In this document: positions 34,007 through 42,180 of the stretch, one piece after another | Position numbering within the stretch: the stretch's first letter is position 1 | How the letters are laid out: every line of letters starts with the position of its first letter | Source: Pseudomonas sp. RIT-PI-AD | GTDB taxonomy: Bacteria > Pseudomonadota > Gammaproteobacteria > Pseudomonadales > Pseudomonadaceae | DNA length: 45,829 bases | Assembly (NCBI RefSeq): GCF_025642785.1 | Contig: NZ_JANZKU010000032.1 | Location: 1-45,829, forward strand | Direction: 5' to 3' | Translations under genes and position numbers: made by a program | The notes under the pieces: model-generated | What the model was told of the DNA's origin: nothing | Databases searched by the model: none | The model's input: only the letters and a program-made list of their open reading frames with translations

Positions 34007-34543
34007 CTACTGCATGTCGCTGTCTTCGACCAGGCGCACCTGCGTGGCGTCGAGGGCGTAGGCGGCATCCGCCAGGTCGTTGCTGACCTTCTCGACCTTC
34101 AGCGTGCCGCTCACCCACAGCGGTTCGTAGATATCGTCCAGGCGAACGCCCTTGGGGTAGCGCACCAGCACGATCTGGTTCGGCGGCGGCGGCGGGACAT
34201 GGATGCAGGCGCCCGGATAGGGCACCAGGAAAAACAGCGTGTTGCGGCCCTTGCCGTCGGTTTCCAGGGGCACCGGGTAGCCGCCCAGCCGCAGCGACTT
34301 GCCGTTCAGGGCCGCCACGGTGCGCGCCGAATACATCACCGGCGGCAGGTCCTGGCCTTGCTTCAACCCCCCCTTGCGGGTGAAGTCGCCATCGGCCTCG
34401 GGGGTGTCGTGAAGGATTTCCGGCATGTCCTCGAGCGCCTTGCGGTCCTCCGCCGGCAGCAGGTCGAGCCAGTCGGTTTCCGGGGGTTCGGCGTGGGCCA
34501 GGGGCAGGCACAGCAGAAGGGACAAGAGCAGCAGGCGGCGCAT
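34007..34543 (-). CDS. Secreted DUF3299 family protein
   Basis: A 178-residue exported protein. The signal peptide is MRRLLLLSLLLCLPLAHA. The mature region has WLDLLPAEDRKAL, then LRLGGYPVPLETDGKGRNTL, FFLVPYPGACIHVPPPPPNQ and WVSGTLKVEK, the last block resembling an OB-type domain. These match DUF3299, often found with ABC or lipoprotein-export genes. The frame runs further upstream, but the signal peptide fixes the start at 34543. No function is established, and no partner ABC transporter is seen here. Confidence 0.85.
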   Translation of the reverse strand: MRRLLLLSLLLCLPLAHAEPPETDWLDLLPAEDRKALEDMPEILHDTPEADGDFTRKGGLKQGQDLPPVMYSARTVAALNGKSLRLGGYPVPLETDGKGRNTLFFLVPYPGACIHVPPPPPNQIVLVRYPKGVRLDDIYEPLWVSGTLKVEKVSNDLADAAYALDATQVRLVEDSDMQ

Positions 34544-34798
34544 GGCGGAACTCGGCGGAGACGTGGCGCGAAAGGCTACCCCGGCGCGCACGGGCTGCCT
34601 AGGGTCGTATGAGCACTCCGAGCCTGTTTCTAGCGCGGCATCACCGAGCGGGTGCACCTTCGTACGGAGCCAAGCTTCGCAGGAAAAACGATCGGGCGAA
34701 GGCGGATGAGAGAACGTCGATGCGGCTCCGACCAAGCCTCACCGCTGCGCAGGCATGTGCCGGACAGCGGCTTCGGGCGGATCCAGACGGGGCGCCGA

Positions 34799-34819
34799 TC
34801 CGGGACGCGGGGTCCCGGA
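34799..34819 (-). terminator. Hairpin downstream of GlsB/YeaQ-like gene
   Basis: A perfect 8-bp stem (TCCGGGAC/GTCCCGGA) with a 5-nt loop begins 14 nt beyond the stop of the minus-strand GlsB-like gene. There is no T-run. Assigned by position. Confidence 0.5.
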
Positions 34820-34833
34820 CGGCCCGGCCGGAA

Positions 34834-35079
34834 TCACTTCTTGCTGATCAAGCCGTAGATCACCAGCAGGACGATGGCACCGACCACCGCGCCGATGAAG
34901 CCCGCGGTTTCGCCCGCCTGGTAGATGCCCAGGGCCTGGCCGCCGTAGGTGGCGGCGAGGGAACCGCCGATGCCGAGCAGAATGGTCATGATCCAGCCCA
35001 TGCTGTCGTTGCCGGGCTTGAGGAAACGTGCGACGAGACCGACGATCAGGCCGATTAAGATGGTACCGATGATGCCCAT
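34834..35079 (-). CDS. GlsB/YeaQ/YmgE family small membrane protein
   Basis: An 81-residue protein with three hydrophobic segments: MGIIGTILIGLIVGLVARFL, MGWIMTILLGIGGSLAATYG and TAGFIGAVVGAIVLLVIYGL. The family pattern is GlivGllA..l.pG......i.tillGi.Ga..gg. It is linked in other bacteria to general stress responses, with no defined activity. AAAGGAG lies just upstream of the ATG at 35079. It sits downstream of purK but is separated from it by a hairpin, so it is probably its own unit. Confidence 0.9.
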   Translation of the reverse strand: MGIIGTILIGLIVGLVARFLKPGNDSMGWIMTILLGIGGSLAATYGGQALGIYQAGETAGFIGAVVGAIVLLVIYGLISKK

Positions 35080-35167
35080 GCTGATACTCCTTTGCTCACG
35101 AGGGACGCGGCGAGCGCCGCGTGGAAAATCGGACAGCGGGAGCCGGCGGACAGTTCGTCCCATCGAC

Positions 35168-35193
35168 GCCGCGGGGGCCGAAGGCCCCGCGGC
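35168..35193 (-). terminator. Hairpin downstream of purK
   Basis: A GC-rich stem-loop beginning 9 nt past the purK stop. Arms are GCCGCGGGG-GCC and GGC-CCCGCGGC with one bulged base and a 3-nt GAA loop (plus-strand reading). It separates the purE-purK unit from the GlsB-like gene. No T-run is present. Confidence 0.6.
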
Positions 35194-35201
35194 ACGACGG
35201 G

Positions 35202-36284
35202 TCAGCCCTCGATCAGCGCGGTCACCGCGGCGATACGCCGGTCGAGGGTGGCGCGGTCCTCGCAGCGCAGGGTGGCGTGGCCGACCTTGCGACCGGCCTT
35301 GAAGGCCTTGCCGTAGTGGTGCAGATGGCAGTCTTCCAGGGCGACCACCTGGGCCACCGGCGGCACTTCGCCGATGAAGTTGAGCATGGCGCTCTCGCCG
35401 CGCTTGGCGGTGGAGCCCAGCGGCAGGCCGGCGACCGCGCGCAGGTGGTTCTCGAACTGGCTGCAGGCGGCGCCCTCGATGGTCCAGTGCCCGGAATTGT
35501 GCACCCGCGGCGCGATCTCGTTGGCCTTCAGGCCGCCGTCCACCTCGAAGAATTCGAAGGCCAGCACGCCGACGTAGGCCAGCTTGCTCAACACCCGGCC
35601 GGCATAGTCTTCCGCCAGGGCTTGCAGGGGATGGTCGGTGCTGGCGACGGACAGCCGCAGGATGCCGTCGGTGTGGCGGTTGTGCACCAACGGGTAGAAG
35701 CGCGTTTCGCCGTCGCGGGCGCGCACGGCGATCAGCGAGACCTCGCCGGTGAAGGGCACGAAGCCTTCGAGGATGCAGGGCACGCTGCCCAGTTCGGCGA
35801 AGGCATCGGCGACATCGGCCGCGTCGCGCAGGACCTTCTGGCCCTTGCCGTCGTAGCCCAGGGTGCGGGTCTTCAGCACCGCCGGCAGGCCGATGGCCTG
35901 CGCCGCGGCGTCGAGATCGGGTTGCGAGTGGATGTCCGCGAAGGCCGGCGTGGGGATGCCGAGGTCCTTGAACATCGACTTCTCGAACCAGCGGTCGCGG
36001 GCGATGCGCAGCGCCTCGGCGGTGGGGTAGACCGGGACGAAGCGGGACAGGAACGCCACGGTCTCGGCCGGCACGCTCTCGAACTCGAAGGTCACCAGGT
36101 CGACTTCGTCGGCCAGTTGCCGCAGGTGGTCCTGATCGCCGTAGTCGGCGCGGATGTGTTCGCCGAGGGCGGCGGCGCAGGCGTCGGGCGCCGGGTCGAG
36201 AAAGGCGAAGTCCATGCCCAGCGGCGTACCCGCCAGTGCCAGCATGCGGCCCAGTTGGCCGCCTCCGATTACGCCGATTTTCAT
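35202..36284 (-). CDS. purK: 5-(carboxyamino)imidazole ribonucleotide synthase PurK
   Basis: A 360-residue ATP-grasp enzyme that converts AIR, bicarbonate and ATP to N5-CAIR in purine synthesis. The N-terminal loop is MKIGVIGGGQLGRMLALAG. The ATP-grasp core shows FEKSMFKDLGIPTP, the lysine loop KTRTLGYDGKGQ, ILEGFVPF.GEVSLI and, in the metal site, ANEIAPRVHNSGHWTIE. Length equals the usual size in pseudomonads. The start at ATG 36284 gives the conserved N-terminus; the longer frame is not homologous. It follows purE by 40 bp. Confidence 0.97.
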   Translation of the reverse strand: MKIGVIGGGQLGRMLALAGTPLGMDFAFLDPAPDACAAALGEHIRADYGDQDHLRQLADEVDLVTFEFESVPAETVAFLSRFVPVYPTAEALRIARDRWFEKSMFKDLGIPTPAFADIHSQPDLDAAAQAIGLPAVLKTRTLGYDGKGQKVLRDAADVADAFAELGSVPCILEGFVPFTGEVSLIAVRARDGETRFYPLVHNRHTDGILRLSVASTDHPLQALAEDYAGRVLSKLAYVGVLAFEFFEVDGGLKANEIAPRVHNSGHWTIEGAACSQFENHLRAVAGLPLGSTAKRGESAMLNFIGEVPPVAQVVALEDCHLHHYGKAFKAGRKVGHATLRCEDRATLDRRIAAVTALIEG

Positions 36285-36324
36285 GTCCTGCCCCTTACTC
36301 TGGTTGTTCGTCTGCGCCCCGCCC

Positions 36325-36816
36325 TCAGGCGTCGCGCGGGTCCGGCTGGTCCAGCACGCTACGGGTCTGTTCGTCGCGGAACGCCTTGAGGGCGACGTGG
36401 AACTGCGGGTGGCCATGGCCGAGGATGCTCGCCGCCAGCAATGCCGCGTTGACCGCGCCGGCCTTGCCGATGGCCAGGGTGGCGACCGGCACGCCGGCCG
36501 GCATCTGCACGATCGACAGCAGGGAATCGACGCCGGAGAGCATCGACGACTGCACCGGCACGCCGAGCACCGGCAGGTGGGTCTTGGCCGCGCACATGCC
36601 CGGCAGGTGCGCGGCGCCGCCGGCGCCGGCGATGATCACCTGGATGCCCCGGGCCTCGGCCTGTTCCGCGTACTGGAAGAGCAGGTCCGGGGTCCGGTGC
36701 GCGGACACCACCTTCACTTCGTAGGGAATGCCCAGCTTGTCCAGCATCTCGGCGGTGTGGCTGAGGGTGCTCCAATCGGACTTGGAGCCCATGATCAGGC
36801 CTACCAGTGCGCTCAT
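36325..36816 (-). CDS. purE: N5-CAIR mutase PurE
   Basis: A 163-residue class I PurE that converts N5-CAIR to CAIR, directly after PurK in the pathway. Visible features are [15 protein letters not shown] (phosphate loop), SAHRTPD with catalytic His40, [13 protein letters not shown] and [20 protein letters not shown]. Start at ATG 36816 gives [11 protein letters not shown]. It is first in the purE-purK operon, whose leader contains a terminator-like hairpin followed by T-rich sequence. Confidence 0.97.
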   Translation of the reverse strand: MSALVGLIMGSKSDWSTLSHTAEMLDKLGIPYEVKVVSAHRTPDLLFQYAEQAEARGIQVIIAGAGGAAHLPGMCAAKTHLPVLGVPVQSSMLSGVDSLLSIVQMPAGVPVATLAIGKAGAVNAALLAASILGHGHPQFHVALKAFRDEQTRSVLDQPDPRDA

Positions 36817-36850
36817 CGTCGTGCCTCTTCGTTGTGCGCCGGAGGGCGCG

Positions 36851-36887
36851 ACAAAAACCAACAAGCCACGCGGCGGGGGCGTGGCTT
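36851..36887 (-). terminator. Intrinsic terminator in front of purE (attenuator or end of LysR gene)
   Basis: Minus-strand reading: AAGCCACG, a 9-nt loop, CGTGGCTT, then GTTGGTTTTTGT. This is an 8-bp perfect stem followed by a T-rich run, one of only two classical terminators in the window. It ends 35 nt before the purE start and lies downstream of a TATACT -10 (36940-36935). It could attenuate purEK or close the LysR gene transcript that ends at 37052. Confidence 0.7.
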
Positions 36888-36934
36888 GGCATGTACGGGC
36901 AAACCGACGGCGACGCCGGTTTTTGAGGCGGCGC

Positions 36935-36940
36935 AGTATA
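36935..36940 (-). promoter_or_regulatory. -10 element of the probable purE promoter
   Basis: TATACT on the minus strand (five of six matches to TATAAT), about 120 nt upstream of purE. No good -35 stands 16-18 nt before it, so an activator or a weak promoter is possible. The 11-mer TATACTGCGCC also occurs at 31678-31688. Confidence 0.5.
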
Positions 36941-37051
36941 GCCTAAAGCCATGCCCGGGGCGCATCCGCCGCGACCGCCTGTCCCCGCGCCGCGCGCGGC
37001 CAGCGGCGCACCGGGTGATGCGCCCGCCCCACCGCTGCGCGACGCCCCCGG

Positions 37052-37954
37052 CTACATGCCGAGGCCGCTTTCCAGCTTGCGCCAGAGCAGGCGCACCGCC
37101 GCCTTGCGCACCAGGGCGCAGCGGTACAGGCGGATCTCCAGCGGCACCTGCCATTGCTCGCCACCGCAGATCGCCAATTCGCCCCGCGCCAGTTCGGCGG
37201 TGATGCTCAGGCGCGGCACCCAGGCCACGCCGAGCCCTTGCAGGGCCATGCTCTTCAGGCTGTCGGCCATCGCCGTCTCGTAGACCGTGGTGGAGCGCAG
37301 CGCGCGCTGGCGCAGCAGCAGGTTGACCGAGCGCCCGAGGAAGGCCCCGGCGCTGTAGGCCAGCAGCGGCACGCTCTGCCCGCTTTCCAGGTCGAACAGC
37401 GGTCGGCCCGCGGCGTCCACCGCGCAGACCGGCAGCATCTCGGTGCCGCCCAGGGGCATCGAGGGGAACAGTTCCGGGTCCATTTGCAGGGCCGCGTCGG
37501 GGTCGTAGAACGCCAGGATCAGGTCGCAGCCGCCCTCGCGCAGCGCGTGCACCGCCTCGCCCACGTTGGCCGCCACCAGCCGGCTGGCGAAGCCCAGCCC
37601 ATCGGCGCGCAGGCGGGCGATCCATTGCGGGAAGAAGCCCAGGGCCAGCGAATGCGCCGCGGCGAATTGCAACACTTCGCCCTGCTGGCCCTCCAGGTGA
37701 TGCAGGTGGCGCACCACTTCGCCGAGCTGCTCCACCAGGCTGCGCGCGGTGATCAGGAACAATTGCCCGGCCTCGGTCAGCTCGATCGGCGTGCGCGCAC
37801 GGTTGACCAGGGTCAGGCCGAGGGTGGCCTCCAGGCTGCGGATGCGCCGGCTGAACGCCGGCTGGGTGACGAAGCGCCGCGTGGCGGCCTGGGAAAAGCT
37901 GCGGGTGACGGCCAGGGCGACGAAGTCTTCCAGCCATTTGGTTTCCAGGTTCAT
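37052..37954 (-). CDS. LysR family transcriptional regulator divergent from aspA
   Basis: A 300-residue LysR-type regulator. The winged HTH (about 1-65) is MNLETKWLEDFVALAVTRSF, then SQAATRRFVTQPAFSRRIRSLEATLG. The effector domain carries the typical pattern, with GVAWVPRLSITAELARGEL near the end. Start at ATG 37954 rather than the frame start 33 bases upstream, because the conserved helix begins there. It is divergent from aspA over 176 bp containing a dyad with T-N11-A spacing, so it is the probable regulator of aspA. PAO1 has the same LysR/aspA pairing (PA5428/PA5429, recalled). Confidence 0.92.
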   Translation of the reverse strand: MNLETKWLEDFVALAVTRSFSQAATRRFVTQPAFSRRIRSLEATLGLTLVNRARTPIELTEAGQLFLITARSLVEQLGEVVRHLHHLEGQQGEVLQFAAAHSLALGFFPQWIARLRADGLGFASRLVAANVGEAVHALREGGCDLILAFYDPDAALQMDPELFPSMPLGGTEMLPVCAVDAAGRPLFDLESGQSVPLLAYSAGAFLGRSVNLLLRQRALRSTTVYETAMADSLKSMALQGLGVAWVPRLSITAELARGELAICGGEQWQVPLEIRLYRCALVRKAAVRLLWRKLESGLGM

Positions 37955-38017
37955 CGGCGCTCCCCGGGCGGCGGTGGTAGGGCACACGCGCGGCGAGGGG
38001 CCGGCGTCACAGCGACA

Positions 38018-38036
38018 GTATGCCGATTATGCATAC
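38018..38036. promoter_or_regulatory. LysR-type operator between the regulator gene and aspA
   Basis: A perfect dyad GTATGC-N7-GCATAC (spacer CGATTAT) containing the T-N11-A arrangement (T38021, A38033) typical of LysR binding sites. It is 63 bp from the LysR start and 94 bp from the aspA start, the usual position for a divergent activator/autoregulator site. Confidence 0.75.
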
Positions 38037-38130
38037 CCCAGCGTTTAACAGCATTGGTCTGCGATCGGCCCGGAGCCCTATCCTACGGCCCTATCGCGGC
38101 TCAGCCGTATTGCCCGAGATACCCGCCATC

Positions 38131-39555
38131 ATGTCCTCCGCTGCATCCTTCCGCCTCGAAAAAGACCTGCTCGGTACCCTCGAAGTCCCCGCCGACGCCT
38201 ATTACGGCATCCAGACCCTGCGCGCGGTGAACAACTTCCGCCTGTCCGGGGTGACGCTGTCGCACTACCCGAAACTGGTGGTCGCCCTGGCCATGGTCAA
38301 GCAGGCCGCGGCCGACGCCAACCGCCAGCTCGGCCACCTCGGCGAGGCCAAGCACGCGGCGATCAGCGAAGCCTGCGCGCGGCTGATCCGCGGCGACTTC
38401 CACGAGCAGTTCGTGGTGGACATGATCCAGGGCGGCGCCGGCACCTCGACCAACATGAACGCCAATGAGGTGATCGCCAACATCGGCCTGGAAGCCATGG
38501 GCCGCGCCAAGGGCGAATACCAGTACCTGCACCCGAACAACGACGTGAACATGGCGCAGTCGACCAACGACGCCTACCCCACCGCCATCCGCCTGGGCCT
38601 GTTGCTCGGCCACGACGCGCTGCTCGCCAGCCTCGACAGCCTGATCCAGGCCCTGGCCGCCAAGGGCGTGGAGTTCGGCCAGGTGCTGAAGATGGGCCGC
38701 ACCCAGTTGCAGGACGCGGTGCCCATGACCCTGGGCCAGGAGTTCCACGCCTTCGCCACCACCCTCGGCGAAGACCTCGACCGCCTCAAGCGCCTGGCGC
38801 CGGAGCTGCTCACCGAGGTCAACCTGGGCGGCACCGCCATCGGCACCGGGATCAACGCCGACCCCGGCTACCAGAAGCTCGCGGTGGAGCGCCTCGCGGC
38901 GATCAGCGGGCAGCCGCTGCAACCGGCCGCCGACCTGATCGAAGCCACCTCCGACATGGGCGCCTTCGTGCTGTTCTCCGGGATGCTCAAGCGCACCGCG
39001 GTGAAGCTGTCGAAGATCTGCAACGACCTGCGCCTGCTCTCCAGCGGCCCGCGCACCGGGATCAACGAGATCAACCTGCCGGCGCGCCAGCCAGGCAGCT
39101 CGATCATGCCGGGCAAGGTCAACCCGGTGATCCCCGAGGCGGTCAACCAGGTGGCCTTCGAGGTGATCGGCAACGACCTGGCGCTGACCCTGGCCGCCGA
39201 AGGCGGGCAACTGCAGCTGAACGTCATGGAACCGCTGATCGCCTACAAGATCTTCGATTCGATCCGCCTGTTGCAGCGGGCCATGGACATGCTGCGCGAG
39301 CACTGCATCGTCGGCATCACCGCCAACGAAGCGCGTTGCCGCGAACTGGTGGAACACTCCATCGGCCTGGTCACCGCGCTCAACCCCTACATCGGCTACG
39401 AGAACAGCACCCGCATCGCCCGCGAAGCGCTGATTTCCGGCCGCGGCGTGCTGGAACTGGTGCGCGAGGAAGGCCTGCTGGACGAGGCCACCCTGGCCGA
39501 CATCCTGCGCCCGGAGAACATGATCGCCCCGCGGCTGCTGCCCCACAGCGCCTGA
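38131..39555 (+). CDS. aspA: Aspartate ammonia-lyase (aspartase)
   Basis: A 474-residue member of the aspartase/fumarase superfamily that splits L-aspartate into fumarate and ammonia. Signatures are GAGTSTNMNANEVIAN, then HPNNDVNMAQSTNDAYPTA, the QDAVPMTLGQEF segment and the mobile SS loop GSSIMPGKVNPVIPE with the catalytic serine. The preference for aspartase over fumarase is supported by the class I aspartase-like length, the N-terminal RLEKDLLGTLEVPADAYYGI and the neighbouring asparaginase. Start at ATG 38131. A classical terminator follows the stop. Confidence 0.93.
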   Translation: MSSAASFRLEKDLLGTLEVPADAYYGIQTLRAVNNFRLSGVTLSHYPKLVVALAMVKQAAADANRQLGHLGEAKHAAISEACARLIRGDFHEQFVVDMIQGGAGTSTNMNANEVIANIGLEAMGRAKGEYQYLHPNNDVNMAQSTNDAYPTAIRLGLLLGHDALLASLDSLIQALAAKGVEFGQVLKMGRTQLQDAVPMTLGQEFHAFATTLGEDLDRLKRLAPELLTEVNLGGTAIGTGINADPGYQKLAVERLAAISGQPLQPAADLIEATSDMGAFVLFSGMLKRTAVKLSKICNDLRLLSSGPRTGINEINLPARQPGSSIMPGKVNPVIPEAVNQVAFEVIGNDLALTLAAEGGQLQLNVMEPLIAYKIFDSIRLLQRAMDMLREHCIVGITANEARCRELVEHSIGLVTALNPYIGYENSTRIAREALISGRGVLELVREEGLLDEATLADILRPENMIAPRLLPHSA

Positions 39556-39588
39556 TCACCAGGCGGCGCGCCCCGCGCGCCGACTTTC

Positions 39589-39614
39589 GGGGGAGCCACG
39601 GCTCCCCCTTTTTT
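39589..39614 (+). terminator. Rho-independent terminator of aspA
   Basis: GGGGGAGCC, a minimal loop, GGCTCCCCC, followed directly by six T. It is the strongest classical terminator in the window, 33 nt after the aspA stop and just before the convergent regulator gene. Confidence 0.92.
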
Positions 39615-39635
39615 ATGCCCCTCGCGGCCTGCCCT

Positions 39636-40454
39636 TCACTCGATCTCGAACAGCCCGTGGCGCATCCGCGCGCCGGCCAGGCGCTGGCGGATGTCGTCGT
39701 CGATGCGCGGATCGTCCGGCGCATAGAGCATCACCTGGCGATAGGCGGCGACCCGGTTGATCTCGGTGCCCAGGTAGTCCCACACCACCCGGGTGCAGGC
39801 CGGGGTGCGCCGGTCGCCGCTGGACACCCCGGTCTTCAGGCCGTTGAGCCGGGTGATACGGCTCTTGAAGCTGGGGATCAGGATGGTCTGGCTCATCTCG
39901 TTGAGGGTCAGCGACTCGTAGTCCAGGAGGAACAGCCGGTCCTGCAGGTTGAAGGCCGCGCCCAGGTAGCGGCAGCGCACCCAATCCTCCGCCGGGCCGC
40001 TGTTGCTGCTGGCGCGCTCCTGGCGTTCCTGGCGCTCGAAGAGGAAGTTGCCGGCGTCCTCGTGCAGGTGCACCAGGGACAGCAGGATGCTCCCCGGCAC
40101 CGACATGCAGTTGGCGTATTCGAAGTAGTAGCCGCAATAGCGCGACAGGCTGCCGGCCTGCTGGCGCAGCGGCTCGAGCAGGGCGCCCAGGGGATCGGCG
40201 CCGGCGCTGGCGGTGGATTCGCCGCCGCGGGCGCCGACCAGCTTGGCGAACTGCTCGGGGGGCAGGCCCAGCTCGTAGCTCTCGACGCCGAAGAAGTCGC
40301 CGATGCGCTTGAGGTTGTAGGCCGTCGGTCGGCTCTGGCCGCTGAGGTACTTGTTGAACTGGGCGCGGTTGATCGCCAGCTTGCGGCAGATCTCGGCGAT
40401 CGAGCGGTAGTGGCTGCAGAGCAGCTTGAGGTTGCTGGAAAGCGGCGTGGACAT
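39636..40454 (-). CDS. XRE-like helix-turn-helix regulator with C-terminal sensor-type region
   Basis: A 272-residue protein with an N-terminal HTH (about 5-65): LKLLCSHYRSIAEICRKLAI, then NRAQFNKYLSGQSRPTAYNL and RIGDFFGV. This has Cro/CI-type helix spacing. The rest (about 80-272) has no domain I recognise; it is mixed alpha/beta and contains SRYCGYYFEYANCMSVPGSI and LTLNEMSQTILIPSFKSRI. It is divergent from the AGCS symporter-asparaginase operon, and a perfect 10-bp inverted repeat lies between them. It likely regulates that operon and itself. The ligand, perhaps an amino acid, is speculative. Confidence 0.85.
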   Translation of the reverse strand: MSTPLSSNLKLLCSHYRSIAEICRKLAINRAQFNKYLSGQSRPTAYNLKRIGDFFGVESYELGLPPEQFAKLVGARGGESTASAGADPLGALLEPLRQQAGSLSRYCGYYFEYANCMSVPGSILLSLVHLHEDAGNFLFERQERQERASSNSGPAEDWVRCRYLGAAFNLQDRLFLLDYESLTLNEMSQTILIPSFKSRITRLNGLKTGVSSGDRRTPACTRVVWDYLGTEINRVAAYRQVMLYAPDDPRIDDDIRQRLAGARMRHGLFEIE

Positions 40455-40474
40455 GGTGCGGTACGGTGGATGCG

Positions 40475-40507
40475 AGTGACGCGACTATAGCATCGACTCG
40501 CGTCACT
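40475..40507. promoter_or_regulatory. Inverted-repeat operator upstream of XRE-like gene and symporter operon
   Basis: Perfect 10-bp arms AGTGACGCGA (40475-40484) and TCGCGTCACT (40498-40507) around a 13-nt spacer. The spacer contains TATAGT (minus strand), a good -10 for the regulator gene that starts at 40454. Binding would block that promoter, which fits negative autoregulation, and could also affect the divergent operon. Confidence 0.75.
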
Positions 40508-40629
40508 TCGTAACGAGCCGCGAAATTGCGTCGGCCCGGCGCTTGCCCAACCATGCGCGCTTCGCGAAGACAGCCGTCCCCGGGCAGCCGTCGGCATCGC
40601 CCCGAAAAAACAAGAAATCGAGGTTACCC

Positions 40630-42075
40630 ATGCTCGAAACACTCAACGACTTCCTGTCCGGAAAACTGCTCATCGTCCTCATCGTCGGCCTGGGCACCTA
40701 CTTCACGGTGCGCTCGCGCTTCGTGCAGATCCGCTATTTCGGCCACATGTTCTCGGTCTTCAAGGACTCGGTGCGCAGCCAGTCCGGCCAGCTCAGTTCC
40801 TTCCAGGCGCTGATGCTCAGCCTCGCCGGCCGCGTCGGCGCGGGTAACATCGCCGGGGTCGGCATCGCCGTAACCCTGGGCGGCCCGGGCGCGGTGTTCT
40901 GGATGTGGGTGACCGCCCTGGTCGGCATGTCCAGCAGCTTCTTCGAGTGCTCCCTGGCGCAACTGTACAAGCGCGCCGACGGCGACGGCCTGTACCGCGG
41001 CGGCCCGGCCTACTACATCCAGCACGGCCTGAAGCTGAAAGGCATGGCCATCGTGTTCTCGGTGCTGCTGCTGGTGACCTACGGCTTCGCCTTCAACGGC
41101 CTGCAATCCTTCACCGTGACCCATTCGCTGCAGAACGCCTTCGGCTTCGACCCGCAAATCACCGGCATCGCCCTGGCGGTCCTGCTCGGCCTGGTGTTCT
41201 TCGGCGGCATCAAGCGCATCGCCTCGGTGTCCGACCTGCTGGTGCCGGTGAAGACCCTGGCCTACATCGGCGTGACCCTGTACGTCATCGCCACCCAGAT
41301 TGAGCACGTCCCGGCCATGCTGGAGACCATCATCAAGAGCGCCTTCGGCCTCGACCCGGCCTTCGCCGGCCTGCTCGGCAGCGCCATCGTGATGGGCGTC
41401 AAGCGGGGCGTGTTCGCCAACGAAGCCGGCCTGGGCAGCGCGCCCAACGTCGCCGCGGTGGCCTCCGTCCAGCACCCGGCCTCCCAGGGCGTGGTGCAGG
41501 CCTTCAGCGTGTTCCTCGACACCTTCGTCATCTGCACCTGCACCGCCCTGCTGATCCTGCTGTCGGGCTTCTACACCCCCGGCTTCGAAGGCGACGGCAT
41601 CGTCCTCACCCAGAACTCCCTGGCGGCGGTGGTCGGCGACTGGGGGCGGATCTTCGTCAGCGTGGCGCTGTCGCTGTTCGTCTTCACCTGCATCCTCTAC
41701 AACTACTACCTCGGCGAAAACAGCCTGCGCTTCCTCGCCGGCCGCAGCCGCCCGGTGCTGCTGGTCTATCGCGGTCTGGTGCTGGCGCTGATCGTCTGGG
41801 GCTCGGTGCAGAACCTCTCCACCGTGTTCGCCTTCGCCGACATCACCATGACCTGCCTGGCCTTCGTCAACCTGATCGCCCTGGCCATGCTGGTCAAGGT
41901 GGGCCTGCGGGTGCTGCGTGACTACGACGACCAGCGTCGCGCCGGCATCAAGACTCCGGTCTTCGACGCCGCCAAGTTCGCCGACCTGGACCTCGACCCC
42001 GAGGCCTGGCCGGTTGCACCGCGCGTCGACAGCCTGACCGACACCGGCGTGCAACCGCTTCCCGCGCACCACTGA
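40630..42075 (+). CDS. AGCS family sodium:alanine/glycine symporter
   Basis: A 481-residue membrane transporter with about eleven helices. AGCS signatures are SFQALMLSLAGRVGAGNIAG, VTLGGPGAVFWMWVTALVGM, the segment LYRGGPAYYIQHGL and VKRGVFANEAGLGSAPNVAA. Transport of small neutral amino acids with sodium is the family role. The downstream asparaginase suggests asparagine as a substrate. Start at ATG 40630 with GAGG nine bases upstream. ansA follows after 105 bp. I recall the same pair in PAO1 (PA2252-PA2253), at a different chromosomal site. Confidence 0.93.
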   Translation: MLETLNDFLSGKLLIVLIVGLGTYFTVRSRFVQIRYFGHMFSVFKDSVRSQSGQLSSFQALMLSLAGRVGAGNIAGVGIAVTLGGPGAVFWMWVTALVGMSSSFFECSLAQLYKRADGDGLYRGGPAYYIQHGLKLKGMAIVFSVLLLVTYGFAFNGLQSFTVTHSLQNAFGFDPQITGIALAVLLGLVFFGGIKRIASVSDLLVPVKTLAYIGVTLYVIATQIEHVPAMLETIIKSAFGLDPAFAGLLGSAIVMGVKRGVFANEAGLGSAPNVAAVASVQHPASQGVVQAFSVFLDTFVICTCTALLILLSGFYTPGFEGDGIVLTQNSLAAVVGDWGRIFVSVALSLFVFTCILYNYYLGENSLRFLAGRSRPVLLVYRGLVLALIVWGSVQNLSTVFAFADITMTCLAFVNLIALAMLVKVGLRVLRDYDDQRRAGIKTPVFDAAKFADLDLDPEAWPVAPRVDSLTDTGVQPLPAHH

Positions 42076-42180
42076 TTCAGCCTGCCGCGGCGCCCCAGGG
42101 TGCCGCGCGCCTTCGCCCCTCCGGCGACCCGGGCCGCCTCACCGAACGGCCCTTTCCCCCTCGACAAGAAGGAGCGCGGC

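Noticed and set aside
34544-34833. Possible small ORF between the DUF3299 and GlsB-like genes
   Set aside because: Frames have no ribosome site, no domain and atypical composition. Only a terminator-like hairpin at 34799-34819 is supported.
35121-36389. 422-residue plus-strand frame across purK
   Set aside because: Antisense shadow; purK carries a full ATP-grasp signature on the other strand.
38101-39546. 481-residue minus-strand frame across aspA
   Set aside because: A shadow frame produced by high third-position GC. The plus strand encodes an unmistakable aspartase.
40624-42072. 482-residue minus-strand frame across the AGCS gene
   Set aside because: Gln/His/Glu-rich antisense shadow of a membrane transporter with clear family signatures.
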